Shown in pieces: positions 1 through 8,992 of a DNA stretch of 64,000 bases. A model generated the notes under the pieces. It made no database searches and had not been told where the DNA came from. It saw nothing but the letters and a program-made list of their open reading frames with translations. The stretch is from assembly GCA_039029315.1 (NCBI GenBank), contig JBCCGK010000041.1, positions 27,104 to 91,103 on the forward strand, given 5' to 3'. Every line of letters starts with the position of its first letter. The first letter of the stretch is position 1. The DNA comes from JBCCCJ01 sp039029315 (GTDB lineage Bacteria > Bacteroidota > Bacteroidia > J057). The translations under genes and the position numbers were made by a program.

Positions 1-873
1 GGAATTCACATACCTATCCAGCGCTTGATGTCCTCGTTGGATCGCCTGTGCATTTGTTTTGGCCAAGAGGACTCCAGGGTCAATCCGGGCAGAGGCAAAT
101 ACGCCAGAGACTTCCTTGCCAGCTTTATGTGCTCCTTTTCCGGCCTTCACGCCTTGTTTTGCCAGTTCAATGCTTGACTTCTTCAACTTCTTTCTCTCAT
201 CTTTACTCACCCCTGTTAACTCCAGGTCCTTGAACATTTTGTACCGTTTATGAGCCGTCCGAAGTTCCTTGGCGGATGTAAGAATGGCTTGTCCGGCCTT
301 ATAAACGCTGTACACGCTTGCGGAAAAATTTGCAATCGTTGAGACCGCTTCAAATACTTGTTCAAGTTTGCTTTTTCTTTTGGAGCGCCTCACATCATCC
401 AATGCCTGTTTCCAATCTGATTCAGCTTCCTGATGAATCGCTTTCTGATTGGCCTGTTTCAGCATGGCATCAATCAAATTGTTTGTCTCATTTGCAGCAT
501 CAAGGAATTTTTTTTGAGCGATATCCAAATCTTCCAATACCTCATTCTGAACAGCTCTAGGAGAGGCCAAGGTGGGTGCTGGATGTTTCTTCTTTCTTTT
601 TGCGCGACGAAATTGTGATACTTGTGGCCCCTTGACATTTTCTCCTTGTGTATATTGTCTGTCGGCTTGAAATAGTGAATTAGGCTTCTTTTGTAAGGGA
701 TCACTATTGCCGTCCACATTCCTCTGACTATCAGGAGAATTTTGTTCAAATCTAAAGCTTGGAGGTTCCAAACCGATCCCTTCCATCTTTTCTTCTCCCT
801 CCACCTCCGAAAGAACTTGAGCATTTGCCTTTGATTGCTTTTTTCGCTGATTATGTGTTCGTGATTCTTCCAT
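1..873 (-). CDS. Partial hypothetical basic, coiled protein (C-terminus cut by window edge)
   Basis: An open frame of 291 codons runs from ATG at 873-871 on the minus strand to the left edge without a stop, so the C-terminus lies outside the window. There is no signal peptide. Residues 1-110 are polar and low in complexity, with a stretch GIGLEPPSFRF and several Lys/Arg clusters. Residues about 110-180 are strongly helical and probably coiled coil (VLEDLDIAQKKFLDAANE). A small apolar segment (AVSTIANFSASVYSVYKAG) follows, then Lys-rich helices. I do not recognise the family. The proline-rich polar N-terminus recalls cargo-like proteins around extracellular contractile injection systems, but that is only a loose resemblance. 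The upstream gap holds a family A mobile repeat, 30 bp from the start codon. Confidence 0.6.
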   Translation of the reverse strand, partial: MEESRTHNQRKKQSKANAQVLSEVEGEEKMEGIGLEPPSFRFEQNSPDSQRNVDGNSDPLQKKPNSLFQADRQYTQGENVKGPQVSQFRRAKRKKKHPAPTLASPRAVQNEVLEDLDIAQKKFLDAANETNNLIDAMLKQANQKAIHQEAESDWKQALDDVRRSKRKSKLEQVFEAVSTIANFSASVYSVYKAGQAILTSAKELRTAHKRYKMFKDLELTGVSKDERKKLKKSSIELAKQGVKAGKGAHKAGKEVSGVFASARIDPGVLLAKTNAQAIQRGHQALDRYVNS

Positions 874-903
874 CTTTCAATTTTTTATGAGACAGAAGGC
901 TAA

Positions 904-1064
904 GAGACTGTTTTAACATCTGTCACTTATTTTTTGTATGCGTCTTTTTTCCTCATCCAGCGGCTTTTTTTGTTCCCATAGCACCACTATGAGAACAAAA
1001 AAGAGCCTTGTCTGAGAAAAAAATACAGCCTAAAAATTCTCAACACAGATTCCAAAACAGTCTC
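904..1064 (+). mobile_element. MITE-like repeat family A, copy 1
   Basis: This 161-bp element begins GAGACTGTTTT and ends AAAACAGTCTC. The inner parts of the ends (ATCTGT / ACAGAT) pair as well. Flanking trinucleotides are TAA (901-903) and TTA (1065-1067). In the middle, 966-1002 forms a hairpin: T-run, GTTCCCATAG, loop CACCA, CTATGAGAAC, A-run. No ORF fits inside. Its right flank TTA is exactly the TAA stop codon of the minus-strand lipoprotein gene. Near-identical copies lie at 13706, 36745 and 47077, and a divergent one at 62691. Confidence 0.85.
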
Positions 1065-1367
1065 TTAGAGGCAGATTTCTCTTTTCTGATTGAAAAACTG
1101 AATTGACAGTGTTTGCGTCTCCAAATTCTTTCTCGCAGCAAGAATCACCTTGCCAGAAAAGGAATACAGCTCAATCTCTCGGGTATAATCGTCGCGATAG
1201 GATTCCAGATGTAAACCACGTGCCTGCCCTTTGTATTGGCCTCCATAACTGCGCTGTTTTGAGACCGAAATGATCAATTCTTTGGGCGGATACTCAGACT
1301 TGTTGGATTGACATCCAGAAGCAAAAACAGCAGAAGCAAGAATCAGAAGGATCAAAAAATTTTTCAT
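1065..1367 (-). CDS. Small hypothetical lipoprotein
   Basis: A 100-residue protein with a short positively charged N-terminus (MKNF), a hydrophobic core and the lipobox ASGC with Cys at about residue 19, so it is probably lipid-modified and exported. The mature part is polar with alternating beta-like strands (ELIISVSKQ, REIELYSFSGKVILAARK). No family is recognised. The stop codon TAA at 1067-1065 is the flanking trinucleotide of family A copy 1, so the last codons abut the mobile repeat. Insertion either preserved the native stop or trimmed the end. It lies head-to-head with the sigma-factor gene that starts at 1542. Confidence 0.65.
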   Translation of the reverse strand: MKNFLILLILASAVFASGCQSNKSEYPPKELIISVSKQRSYGGQYKGQARGLHLESYRDDYTREIELYSFSGKVILAARKNLETQTLSIQFFNQKREICL

Positions 1368-1493
1368 GAGAATGATTGTTTGTTGTTTATATTTGCCGCT
1401 GAGCGATGATTGTAGCTCCCCTCACTTTCAACCCACCTTTTCCCTCTTCATGCAGCAACAGACTGATCTGTTAACAGCTGATTGAACTTTTTT

Positions 1494-1501
1494 TAATTTT
1501 G
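1494..1501 (+). promoter_or_regulatory. Bacteroidota-type -7 element upstream of sigma gene
   Basis: TAATTTTG matches the TAnnTTTG -7 consensus of Bacteroidota promoters and lies 40 bp upstream of the sigma-factor ATG. No good -33 TTTG is seen at 19 bp. A palindrome CTGTTAACAG (1469-1478) sits just upstream. Confidence 0.45.
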
Positions 1502-1541
1502 TCAGCTCTGACGTGCTCCTATTCTCCAGATTTGAACCATC

Positions 1542-2114
1542 ATGGCCCATCCCGACGACAGACTCATTGAAGGTATTCGCCAACAGGACAAAGCGCTTAT
1601 ACATGAAATTTATGATCTCTACCAAAGTCGGATCATTCAGATGGTCCAGAAAAAAGGAGGATCTGCTGAAGATGGAGAGGATGTCTTTCAGCAAGCATTG
1701 GGGGTGGTTCTGTTTCGCATGGTGCAGCGGCCGGACTTTGAACTAACAAGTAAATTGTACACCCTGTTATTTAGTATTTGCAAGCGGCTGTGGCAGAGGC
1801 AATCACAGAAAAATCGCCGGGAAACGATAACAGATGAGATGCCTGAAGGATTTACGAATCAGATCGAACAAATTCTGGAAGATCGGGAAAAAGCTTCACT
1901 CTTATGGCAACATATCGACAATCTTGGCAATGATTGTAATCGGCTGTTTGACATGAGTTTTCGCCAGCATATGTCTGACTCTGAAATCAGTGAGGAACTG
2001 GGACTGCAAAACAAAGGCTCCATTCGTGTCAAGCGTACTCGTTGCAAAAAAAAGTTAATCGCTTCCCTGCGCTCTGACCCAAGGTATCTGGAAATTCTTC
2101 ATCAAGTAGCTTAA
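1542..2114 (+). CDS. ECF-like RNA polymerase sigma-70 factor
   Basis: A 190-residue protein with a sigma region 2-like N-terminal half (DDRLIEGIRQQDKALIHEIYDLY, then EDGEDVFQQALGVVLFRM, about residues 5-60) and a C-terminal helix-turn-helix region 4-like half (MSDSEISEELGL, about residues 143-180). The family directs RNA polymerase to a small regulon in the cytoplasm. ATG 1542 is preferred because conserved region 2 begins right after it. Six bases separate its stop from the next gene, which encodes a membrane protein of anti-sigma build, so the two are almost surely an operon. A convergent TPR-CHAT gene follows. Assignment as a sigma factor is confident; the target promoters are unknown. Confidence 0.85.
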   Translation: MAHPDDRLIEGIRQQDKALIHEIYDLYQSRIIQMVQKKGGSAEDGEDVFQQALGVVLFRMVQRPDFELTSKLYTLLFSICKRLWQRQSQKNRRETITDEMPEGFTNQIEQILEDREKASLLWQHIDNLGNDCNRLFDMSFRQHMSDSEISEELGLQNKGSIRVKRTRCKKKLIASLRSDPRYLEILHQVA

Positions 2115-2120
2115 TCTCCT

Positions 2121-2954
2121 ATGATCTCAGACGAACAATATATCTTGATCGAACGCTATCTGGAAGGGGAACTGACAGAGGCAGAACTTGCTGCATTTGA
2201 GCTACAGGTCAAGGAGAATCCTGCATTTGCGCAAGAAGTGCAAATCCATCAGGAGATTGCCAAGGCACCCCTGGAAGCAGATGCTTTGGCTTTCGAAGTG
2301 CTTGTGAAGGAAGTGGCTAAAGAACGGAAGGAACAAAGTTCTCCTTCATCTGTCATAAAACCCATATTCCCTCGGCTATGGATAGGAGTGGCAGCAGGCA
2401 TTTCCCTGTTGTTGATTGGCTATTTCTTGTGGACGATGTTCGGACCATCCCAGGTATATTCTCCTGATCTGTTGTATGCAGAGTATGTGGGATTAGAAGA
2501 GCAATCGAATTTGCTTGGGTACGAAGAGAGGCAGCAAAGAGGGACAAACATCGTCGGTATTGATACGACACAAACTGCCGAACTGCTTCAATATCGGGAT
2601 CAATTGCGACAGGTAGATAGCTTGTATCAACAGCAAGCCTATATGGAAGCTAAGAAGCAATTAGAATCTTTCCTGGAAACAGCAGATCCAGCCTTATTTA
2701 GCCAATCAGATGTGCAGTTCAATTTAGGGCTCATCTATCTCTATCTGGAACAATGGCAGGCTGCTGCTGCGGCTTTCAAGCTTGTGAAGGGAGATAGTAA
2801 GCAATTGGCAGATTGGTATACTGCCATGGCCTTTATCCGTTTGAATCAGGAAGACAATGCTGTAGACATCTTAAGGGGAATTGCAGAGAATTCCTTCCAT
2901 TCCAAACAGCAGATGGCTAAGGAGCTTCTGGGAAAACTTCCTGATTTTGAGTAG
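2121..2954 (+). CDS. Single-pass membrane TPR protein, putative anti-sigma factor
   Basis: A 277-residue protein. Residues 1-70 are acidic and helical, with the start LIERYLEGELTEAEL typical of Bacteroidota anti-sigma-like proteins that lack the zinc-binding residues. One transmembrane segment follows at about 87-107 (GVAAGISLLLIGYFLW), and residues 150-277 carry TPR-like helices (NLGLIYLYLEQWQAAAAAF). Predicted topology: N-terminus in the cytoplasm holding the sigma factor, TPR part in the periplasm. It is translated 6 bp after the sigma gene and lies 15 bp from the end of the convergent TPR-CHAT gene. The protein at 17595 has the same build. That it inhibits the neighbouring sigma factor is inference from context and architecture. 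Confidence 0.75.
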   Translation: MISDEQYILIERYLEGELTEAELAAFELQVKENPAFAQEVQIHQEIAKAPLEADALAFEVLVKEVAKERKEQSSPSSVIKPIFPRLWIGVAAGISLLLIGYFLWTMFGPSQVYSPDLLYAEYVGLEEQSNLLGYEERQQRGTNIVGIDTTQTAELLQYRDQLRQVDSLYQQQAYMEAKKQLESFLETADPALFSQSDVQFNLGLIYLYLEQWQAAAAAFKLVKGDSKQLADWYTAMAFIRLNQEDNAVDILRGIAENSFHSKQQMAKELLGKLPDFE

Positions 2955-2969
2955 AAAATGTCTTTAAAA

Positions 2970-5900
2970 TCATACTTCTCTCTTCCGAACAGCCCGGAGT
3001 AGGAGGACCACAAAGAAAAAGAGGATTAGACTTCCCAGCAGGTATATCCACCAATGGAAGCCAGTATCAAGGGGTTCATCATCCCCCACCAGGACAAAAT
3101 TCGCCCAATAGGAGGGATGTTTTTTCTTGCCATCTCTCAAATAATCCAGTTTGGCCAGTCTCAGCGCCTCATCCTTTTTCTTCCCTTCTTTTAGATAATG
3201 AAAAAAATCAGCGACGAGTTCTCCACTGGCCTGATCATCGGCAGTCCAAAGTGTCATCAGAATATTGGGGCAACCTGCATACTTGAAGGCGCGTGCCAGA
3301 GACATGATGCCTTCCCCGCGTTGGATTTTGCCATAGCCCGTTTCGCAAGCGCTGAGTACGGCCAGGTCTGCATTGAGGTTCATATTGTAGAGGTCTTGAC
3401 TATAAAGGATTTGTTCAGAAACAGAATCTTCTCCTTTTGCGAAGACCAGACCAGAGAGCAAGGGCAGAGAGTCATTCACATAGGCATGCATAGCCAGGTG
3501 AAGGATTTGGTGGCCAGGAGCATGTGTCCGAAACTGCTCCAGACTAGCCTGTGGTCCCAGATATTGTTCTCCACCAAATAAAGAAGCTGCTTGTTGGACT
3601 TCGGGTTGATTGTATCGAAGGGCAGCAAATTCAGGCTGAGTGCCTCTTAACACCTGAACAAATCGAGCATGCTCATTCATAGAAGAAATAAGAGGATAAG
3701 TGGGCGCAAATCCAGCATATGTTTTTGTTGGATGTGAAAAAGTCATTGTTTCCAGGGCGAGTGTGCTGGAATATTCATATCTGATTTGATGGGTCTTCAG
3801 CAAATACGGGAGATCTTCATATGCGAGTTTTGAAAAGGTTCTTTCATTGGGTTCATGTGTCAGCAGCATCTCAAAGGGAAGATATCCAAGTTCTCTGTCA
3901 GGAACGATCATCAGTGTCTTGACATCTGGTTTATTGCTAAGGATGTCAGAAATAAGGGATTGATATAATCTCACGGACACCTGACAAAATTCAGAAAATT
4001 GTACTGCTTGAAGAGAATCATTGATTGGCAGCTGAAAGTCGGAAAGGATTGTACGCATGTCTGACAGATCAGACAATAGATCTCCCACAGGGTTTTGTAT
4101 AAGTTCAGTCCCAGTGGAACTGATGACAAAGAGGGAGAGATGATCTTTTCCCCAGAAATATTCAATGACTGCCTCATGAGGATTGAGAGTTGCTTGAACT
4201 ACATCAAGGGGAATTGTTTGTCGGTCATATTTTAATTGAAAATAGGAGGGATAGGAGGCGAGCATTTCCTGAAGAAGGGAATCTTTGGAGCGGTTGAGAG
4301 AAAACAATGATTCTTGCCAATTATTGATGCTAAGAGAATCTGCCTTTTCCCCTTTTAACTGTTCCTGAATCATAGACCTACGGATTCTGGACAGCTTGGC
4401 ATTCAATTGATGCTCCACCTCTAGCACAGCCTCCGGAATTCCCGCAAACTGATTCGCCTCAGAGGTGCGAATTGCCTCCAGCAATATGGTATTTTTCCCT
4501 TTCTCGGCAGCCCGAAATGCGCGAGCCAGGTATATATCATCTTCTGTTTCTTCCACTAGCACTTTGTTTACATCTATCGCATCCTCGTAGATGAATACAG
4601 CTTTATGGAGTAAATCTTCTTTATCATCTACACGATCATAGGCAATATGTATCTTATCGATTACATTAATCAGCAATTCATACGTCTGACTGGCTAAGAT
4701 GAGGTCAGGAAGGGCATGCGGTTGACTGTCATATCTTTTGGACAGAACCGCTGCCTTCAGCCATAAGGTTTCGACCAGAATTGATTCTGACAATACATCA
4801 TCTGTCAATTCAGGATTCTGCCTGTAGTCTTGCGCGTCAAAATTAAGAACATTTGCTCGAAGGGCTTTTTGCAGATAGGTCAATGCACTGTCGGCATTTT
4901 CCTGTTTGTTGAACGCTGAAGCAAGGTAGTAATTAGCATTTGCCACATACGGATGAAGCTCCCCATGGACATCCTGGTAGAGCTTGAGGCCTTTACGACA
5001 ATATGATATTGCTGCCGAATGATCATGCTGCAATGATTTTGTTCCGCCAATATTAATGAGCGTTGAAGCAACTTCTGTATGTGTGTCTCCGTAGACTTTT
5101 CTCCTGATTGCCAGGGCTTTTTGCTGATACTCCAAGGCTCGCTCATATTCTTCTGATTGATTATATATGATGGACATGCTATGATAGTTGTTGGCGACAC
5201 TGGGATGCTCTTCCCCAAACACGTCCACCATGATGTCCAAGGCTTCCCTGTATTTTTCCAATGCCTGTTCCCATTCTCCTTTTTTTTGAAGCACGACGCC
5301 AATGTTTCGGATACTTTGGGCAATGAGAGGGTGGGAGGTTTTGAAAATCTCTTGCCTGATGAAGAGGGCTTTTTGATGATTTTCCAAGGCTTTTTCAAAG
5401 GCACCGAGCTGATAATAAATTCCCCCAAGATTGGTGTAATTTGAGGCGACACGCTTATCTATTTCTCCATAAGCATCAATTTGGATCTGCATGGCCTCTT
5501 GGAAATATTCCAAGGCTTTTTGATAGTTTCCCTGTTTCCAATACACATGTGCAACATTTGAATTGCCCATCGCGACGTAAGGATGGTCTTCTCCAAGCGC
5601 ATTGACAAGCACAGGTATGGCTTTCCCATAATACACCAAGGCTTGATCCAAATCCTCGCGTTTCGCCATCATTACCCCTATATTGGTATAACTCACGGCA
5701 ACTTGCACATGAGAATCCCCTAAGAGTGGCAGGCGAATCTCAAGGGTCTTTTTGTAATAATCCAGAGCTAAATCATTTTGTTCCATATCAAAATGGATCA
5801 AGCCGAACTCATTATAGATATCGGCCACTGTCAAACTTTGCTCTCCAAGATGTTCAAACCCTTGTTGTAAGGCTTCTTTCGCAACAAGCAAACTTACTTG

Positions 5901-6203
5901 GTAGCTGCCCATGATTCTCTGACAATCAATCACATACAACTTGTAATTCAAATAGCTCTCCCATAAGACGGAATCATCACTGCCTTGCATATGTGGGCGA
6001 TGAATCTCTTCTGCAAGTCGGTAATACCTTAGCGCGCTATCCAGTTTGGCGCCCTTAAAAAATGCCTTAGCCTGTTGGAGATAGCTTCTTGCCTGTAATG
6101 TGTCAGCATGGAGCGTCTGGGAGGATTGTCCCAAAAGGAAGCAGCTTGCCATCATAAATAGGCTAAACAATAGCATATACTTCTGAGAAAAAGTCTTCAA
6201 CAT
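2970..6203 (-). CDS. Secreted, membrane-anchored TPR-CHAT domain protein (caspase-like)
   Basis: A protein of 1077 residues if translated from the Met at 6203, which directly precedes a signal peptide (MLKTFSQKYMLLFSLFMMAS); an in-frame ATG at 6233 would add ten residues. Residues about 60-470 hold a run of roughly 42-residue TPR units of the kinesin-light-chain/TPR_12 kind (repeated ALEYYQKAL and GEDHPYVA). A linker and the C-terminal CHAT domain follow. The CHAT caspase-like dyad is intact: His in HLAMHA (about residue 906) and Cys in SACETG (about 953). A transmembrane helix near residues 1052-1070 and a short basic tail close the protein. This topology puts TPR and CHAT in the periplasm. 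CHAT proteins are a known cysteine-protease superfamily; the substrate is unknown. The gene is convergent with the sigma/anti-sigma pair. Confidence 0.85.
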   Translation of the reverse strand: MLKTFSQKYMLLFSLFMMASCFLLGQSSQTLHADTLQARSYLQQAKAFFKGAKLDSALRYYRLAEEIHRPHMQGSDDSVLWESYLNYKLYVIDCQRIMGSYQVSLLVAKEALQQGFEHLGEQSLTVADIYNEFGLIHFDMEQNDLALDYYKKTLEIRLPLLGDSHVQVAVSYTNIGVMMAKREDLDQALVYYGKAIPVLVNALGEDHPYVAMGNSNVAHVYWKQGNYQKALEYFQEAMQIQIDAYGEIDKRVASNYTNLGGIYYQLGAFEKALENHQKALFIRQEIFKTSHPLIAQSIRNIGVVLQKKGEWEQALEKYREALDIMVDVFGEEHPSVANNYHSMSIIYNQSEEYERALEYQQKALAIRRKVYGDTHTEVASTLINIGGTKSLQHDHSAAISYCRKGLKLYQDVHGELHPYVANANYYLASAFNKQENADSALTYLQKALRANVLNFDAQDYRQNPELTDDVLSESILVETLWLKAAVLSKRYDSQPHALPDLILASQTYELLINVIDKIHIAYDRVDDKEDLLHKAVFIYEDAIDVNKVLVEETEDDIYLARAFRAAEKGKNTILLEAIRTSEANQFAGIPEAVLEVEHQLNAKLSRIRRSMIQEQLKGEKADSLSINNWQESLFSLNRSKDSLLQEMLASYPSYFQLKYDRQTIPLDVVQATLNPHEAVIEYFWGKDHLSLFVISSTGTELIQNPVGDLLSDLSDMRTILSDFQLPINDSLQAVQFSEFCQVSVRLYQSLISDILSNKPDVKTLMIVPDRELGYLPFEMLLTHEPNERTFSKLAYEDLPYLLKTHQIRYEYSSTLALETMTFSHPTKTYAGFAPTYPLISSMNEHARFVQVLRGTQPEFAALRYNQPEVQQAASLFGGEQYLGPQASLEQFRTHAPGHQILHLAMHAYVNDSLPLLSGLVFAKGEDSVSEQILYSQDLYNMNLNADLAVLSACETGYGKIQRGEGIMSLARAFKYAGCPNILMTLWTADDQASGELVADFFHYLKEGKKKDEALRLAKLDYLRDGKKKHPSYWANFVLVGDDEPLDTGFHWWIYLLGSLILFFFVVLLLRAVRKREV

Positions 6204-6495
6204 ACGGATGGAATTGATTCTACATACAAGCAAGCAAAATGCACGGAATTATCTTCGTTTATGTTTTTGGCGTCCCAGAGCAGAACATGAGGGGTGCCTG
6301 GACCAGAAATAAGACGCTCGAATTGAGCGGGGAAATACCGCGCATATGAAAGAAGCATGTCTATCCATTGAATACAGGAAAGGGGAAAGGCGTTATCAAA
6401 AAGATAGATATTTTTCTTGTCAATCTAAGCCCTTCCAAAACAAACCAGCAAATAACTTGTAAAATGAATCAGATAAGGCGAAATTTGCGGAGCGT

Positions 6496-8286
6496 ATGAA
6501 ACACATTCGAAATTTTTGCATCATTGCTCATATAGATCACGGGAAGAGTACCCTCGCTGATCGCATGCTGGAAGAGACCTCTACTCTGACAGAGAGGCAG
6601 ATGACGAACCAGGTATTGGATAGTATGGACCTGGAACGGGAGAAGGGAATCACCATCAAGAGTCACGCTATCCAGATGTACTATGAGAAGAATGGGGAAA
6701 CCTATACCCTCAATCTTATTGATACGCCTGGGCATGTGGATTTTTCCTATGAAGTCTCACGTGCGATTTCTTCCTGCGAAGGAGCCTTGCTGGTGGTAGA
6801 CGCAGCACAAGGCATCGAAGCACAGACGATTTCCAACCTTTATCTCGCACTTGAGCACGATTTAGAGATTATTCCTGTATTGAACAAAATCGATCTGCCC
6901 AGTGCAAGGATCGAAGAAGTCAGTGAGGAAATCATCGATATGGTGGGCTGCGATGAAGAAGATATCATTCATGCAAGTGCTAAAAATGGCATCGGCATTA
7001 GAGATATTCTGGATCAAATCATCGATGTGATTCCTGCTCCCGAAGGAGATCCTTCTGCCCCACTCAAGGCCCTGGTGTTTGACTCGGTTTTTAATCCATA
7101 CAGAGGAACCATCGTTTATTTTCGGGTATTTGATGGAAAATTGAGTAAGAAAGACTTAGCGCTATTTATGGCCACCAATGCGGAGTATGAAGTAGACGAG
7201 GTGGGCGTACTCCAACTCTCACAGACTCCTATGAAGTTCATTGAGACCGGAAGTGTAGGTTATCTGATCGCCGGGATCAAGAATCTCAAGGAAGTCAAGG
7301 TGGGGGATACGATTACGCTCAAAGACAATCCGGCCAGCGAAGCGGTGAAGGGATTCCAGGAAGTCAAGCCCATGGTTTTTGCGGGGATTTATCCGGTTGT
7401 AACAGAGGAATTTGAAGAATTGAGAGATTCCCTGGACAAGTTGCAGCTTAATGATGCCTCTTTGGTTTTTCAACCAGAAAGTTCTGCTGCGTTGGGATAT
7501 GGGTTTCGGGCCGGATTCCTGGGCATGCTTCATATGGAGATTGTGCAGGAAAGATTGGAGAGAGAGTTTGACATGACGGTGATCACCACAGTTCCCAATG
7601 TGGGCTTCAAAGCAGTCCTGACAGATGGAGAAGTTGTGGACATCAACAGTCCCTCAGATCTCCCTCGTGCTACTCGCATTTCAGAATTGCAAGAGCCTTT
7701 CATCAGGGCGCAGGTCATCACCAAAGTCGATTATATTGGCCGCATCATGGAATTGTGCATTGAGAAACGCGGTCGGTTCAAGAATCAGGTCTATCTAACC
7801 ACAGATAGAGTGGAATTGATTTTTGAGTTGCCACTGGCTGAGGTAGTGTTTGACTTTTTTGACAAACTCAAGACCATCTCTCGTGGCTATGCTTCTTTTG
7901 ACTATGAATTAATTGGCTTTCAGGCTTCCAAATTAGTCAAGCTCGACATCTTGCTCAATGGTGATCAAGTCGATGCCTTGAGTGCATTGATACACAGGGA
8001 CAAAGCCTTCGAATTTGGCAAATCTATCTGCCGCAAACTCAAGGAACTGATCCCGCGACAGCAATATGAGGTAGCGATTCAGGCTGCAATTGGTTCCAAA
8101 ATCATTGCCAGGGAAACCGTCAAAGCGATGCGGAAGGATGTTACGGCCAAATGTTATGGCGGAGATATTTCCCGAAAGCGAAAACTACTTGAAAAGCAAA
8201 AAGCAGGGAAAAAGCGTATGCGTCAAGTTGGCTCAGTCGAGGTGCCGCAGAGTGCGTTCCACGCTGTCTTGAAATTGGACGGATAG
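6496..8286 (+). CDS. lepA: Elongation factor 4 (LepA), ribosome-associated GTPase
   Basis: A 596-residue protein, the usual length for LepA. The GTPase motifs are all present: AHIDHGKST (11-19), DTPGH (76-80) and NKID (130-133). EF-G-like domains II and V and the LepA-specific C-terminal domain follow (GGDISRKRKLLEKQKAGKKR). LepA acts on ribosomes in the cytoplasm, where it is linked to back-translocation and to initiation or assembly under stress. The stop is followed two bases later by the ATG of a small lipoprotein gene, so the two may be co-transcribed. The 262-292 bp upstream gap is shared with the divergent CHAT gene; I see no clear consensus promoter in it. Confidence 0.97.
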   Translation: MKHIRNFCIIAHIDHGKSTLADRMLEETSTLTERQMTNQVLDSMDLEREKGITIKSHAIQMYYEKNGETYTLNLIDTPGHVDFSYEVSRAISSCEGALLVVDAAQGIEAQTISNLYLALEHDLEIIPVLNKIDLPSARIEEVSEEIIDMVGCDEEDIIHASAKNGIGIRDILDQIIDVIPAPEGDPSAPLKALVFDSVFNPYRGTIVYFRVFDGKLSKKDLALFMATNAEYEVDEVGVLQLSQTPMKFIETGSVGYLIAGIKNLKEVKVGDTITLKDNPASEAVKGFQEVKPMVFAGIYPVVTEEFEELRDSLDKLQLNDASLVFQPESSAALGYGFRAGFLGMLHMEIVQERLEREFDMTVITTVPNVGFKAVLTDGEVVDINSPSDLPRATRISELQEPFIRAQVITKVDYIGRIMELCIEKRGRFKNQVYLTTDRVELIFELPLAEVVFDFFDKLKTISRGYASFDYELIGFQASKLVKLDILLNGDQVDALSALIHRDKAFEFGKSICRKLKELIPRQQYEVAIQAAIGSKIIARETVKAMRKDVTAKCYGGDISRKRKLLEKQKAGKKRMRQVGSVEVPQSAFHAVLKLDG

Positions 8287-8288
8287 AA

Positions 8289-8666
8289 ATGAAAACGCAA
8301 TTGTCGCTTCTTCTTCTTTTCATCTGTTTGGCATTGTCCTGCGAACAGCCAGATACACTAGCCCCGAGCATCATCATTGTTACTCCCGAAGAGAATTCTT
8401 CTTTCCTCAATGGACAAGCAATCGATATTGCAGTTGATATAGAGGATGATGTAATGCTTCACAGTTATTCTCTCACAATCCTCACCCCAGACAATGGAGA
8501 GATCAAGTGGACAGCCTCACAACAAATCAATGTTCAGGAATTTAGCATTCGGGAATCCTTCCTGCCAGAAGTCAAACTGACTACTAGTTTTCTTTTGAAA
8601 ATTGAAGCCAGGGACGCGACGGGAAATGAGAATAAAACAGAGACAGAATTTCAGGTAAATTTGTGA
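8289..8666 (+). CDS. Small lipoprotein with Ig-like (DUF4625-like) domain
   Basis: A 125-residue protein with a signal peptide and lipobox ALSC (Cys about residue 18). One beta-sandwich domain follows: APSIIIVTPEENSSF, then VDIEDDVMLHSYSLTI and ARDATGNENKTE. This resembles the DUF4625/Ig-like lipoproteins common in Bacteroidota, which probably sit on the cell surface or in the outer membrane. The gene starts two bases after lepA and may be read from the same transcript, although the functions do not obviously connect. It ends 15 bp before the stop of the convergent NfeD-like gene. Confidence 0.7.
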   Translation: MKTQLSLLLLFICLALSCEQPDTLAPSIIIVTPEENSSFLNGQAIDIAVDIEDDVMLHSYSLTILTPDNGEIKWTASQQINVQEFSIRESFLPEVKLTTSFLLKIEARDATGNENKTETEFQVNL

Positions 8667-8681
8667 ACAATCTGTTGAGAC

Positions 8682-8939
8682 TTATGCTGGTTCTACCAAA
8701 AACCAACTCATTTGTTTCCCAATAATTTTTACCATTGAGCCTTCGGGAATAAAGCCTTTTACGCTACTGACTTCCATTTTTTTGCCATCTAGCTCTATAT
8801 AGCCACTGGTCTTGAGGGGGGTAAGCGTTTTGGCAATTCGACCGATGACATCCTTGGGGGAAGAACTATTGACTCCATCTTGGGAAGAACGAGAATTGTC
8901 GTTATGAGAACGATTGAAGAGAAATTGAAAAAATTTCAT
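8682..8939 (-). CDS. NfeD-like OB-fold small protein
   Basis: An 85-residue protein. Residues 30-85 match the NfeD C-terminal OB-fold pattern: an IGRIAKTLTPLKTSGYIELDG start (GxA.T.L.P.G.v..dG), then a VSSVKGFIPEGSMVKIIG core. NfeD proteins normally carry this domain behind membrane helices and work with a stomatin or SppA-like partner. Here the domain stands alone with a short polar N-terminus and no membrane segment, which is unusual but known for short NfeD-like proteins. No stomatin gene is nearby. Confidence 0.65.
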   Translation of the reverse strand: MKFFQFLFNRSHNDNSRSSQDGVNSSSPKDVIGRIAKTLTPLKTSGYIELDGKKMEVSSVKGFIPEGSMVKIIGKQMSWFLVEPA

Positions 8940-8992
8940 GAAGCAGGGATTGATTGTACCTCTGTTGAACGGATTTTATCAACATTGGTTTT

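Noticed and set aside
474..824. 116-residue minus-strand ORF near the left edge
   Set aside because: It lies in a different frame inside the longer open frame 873-1, which has the better protein character.
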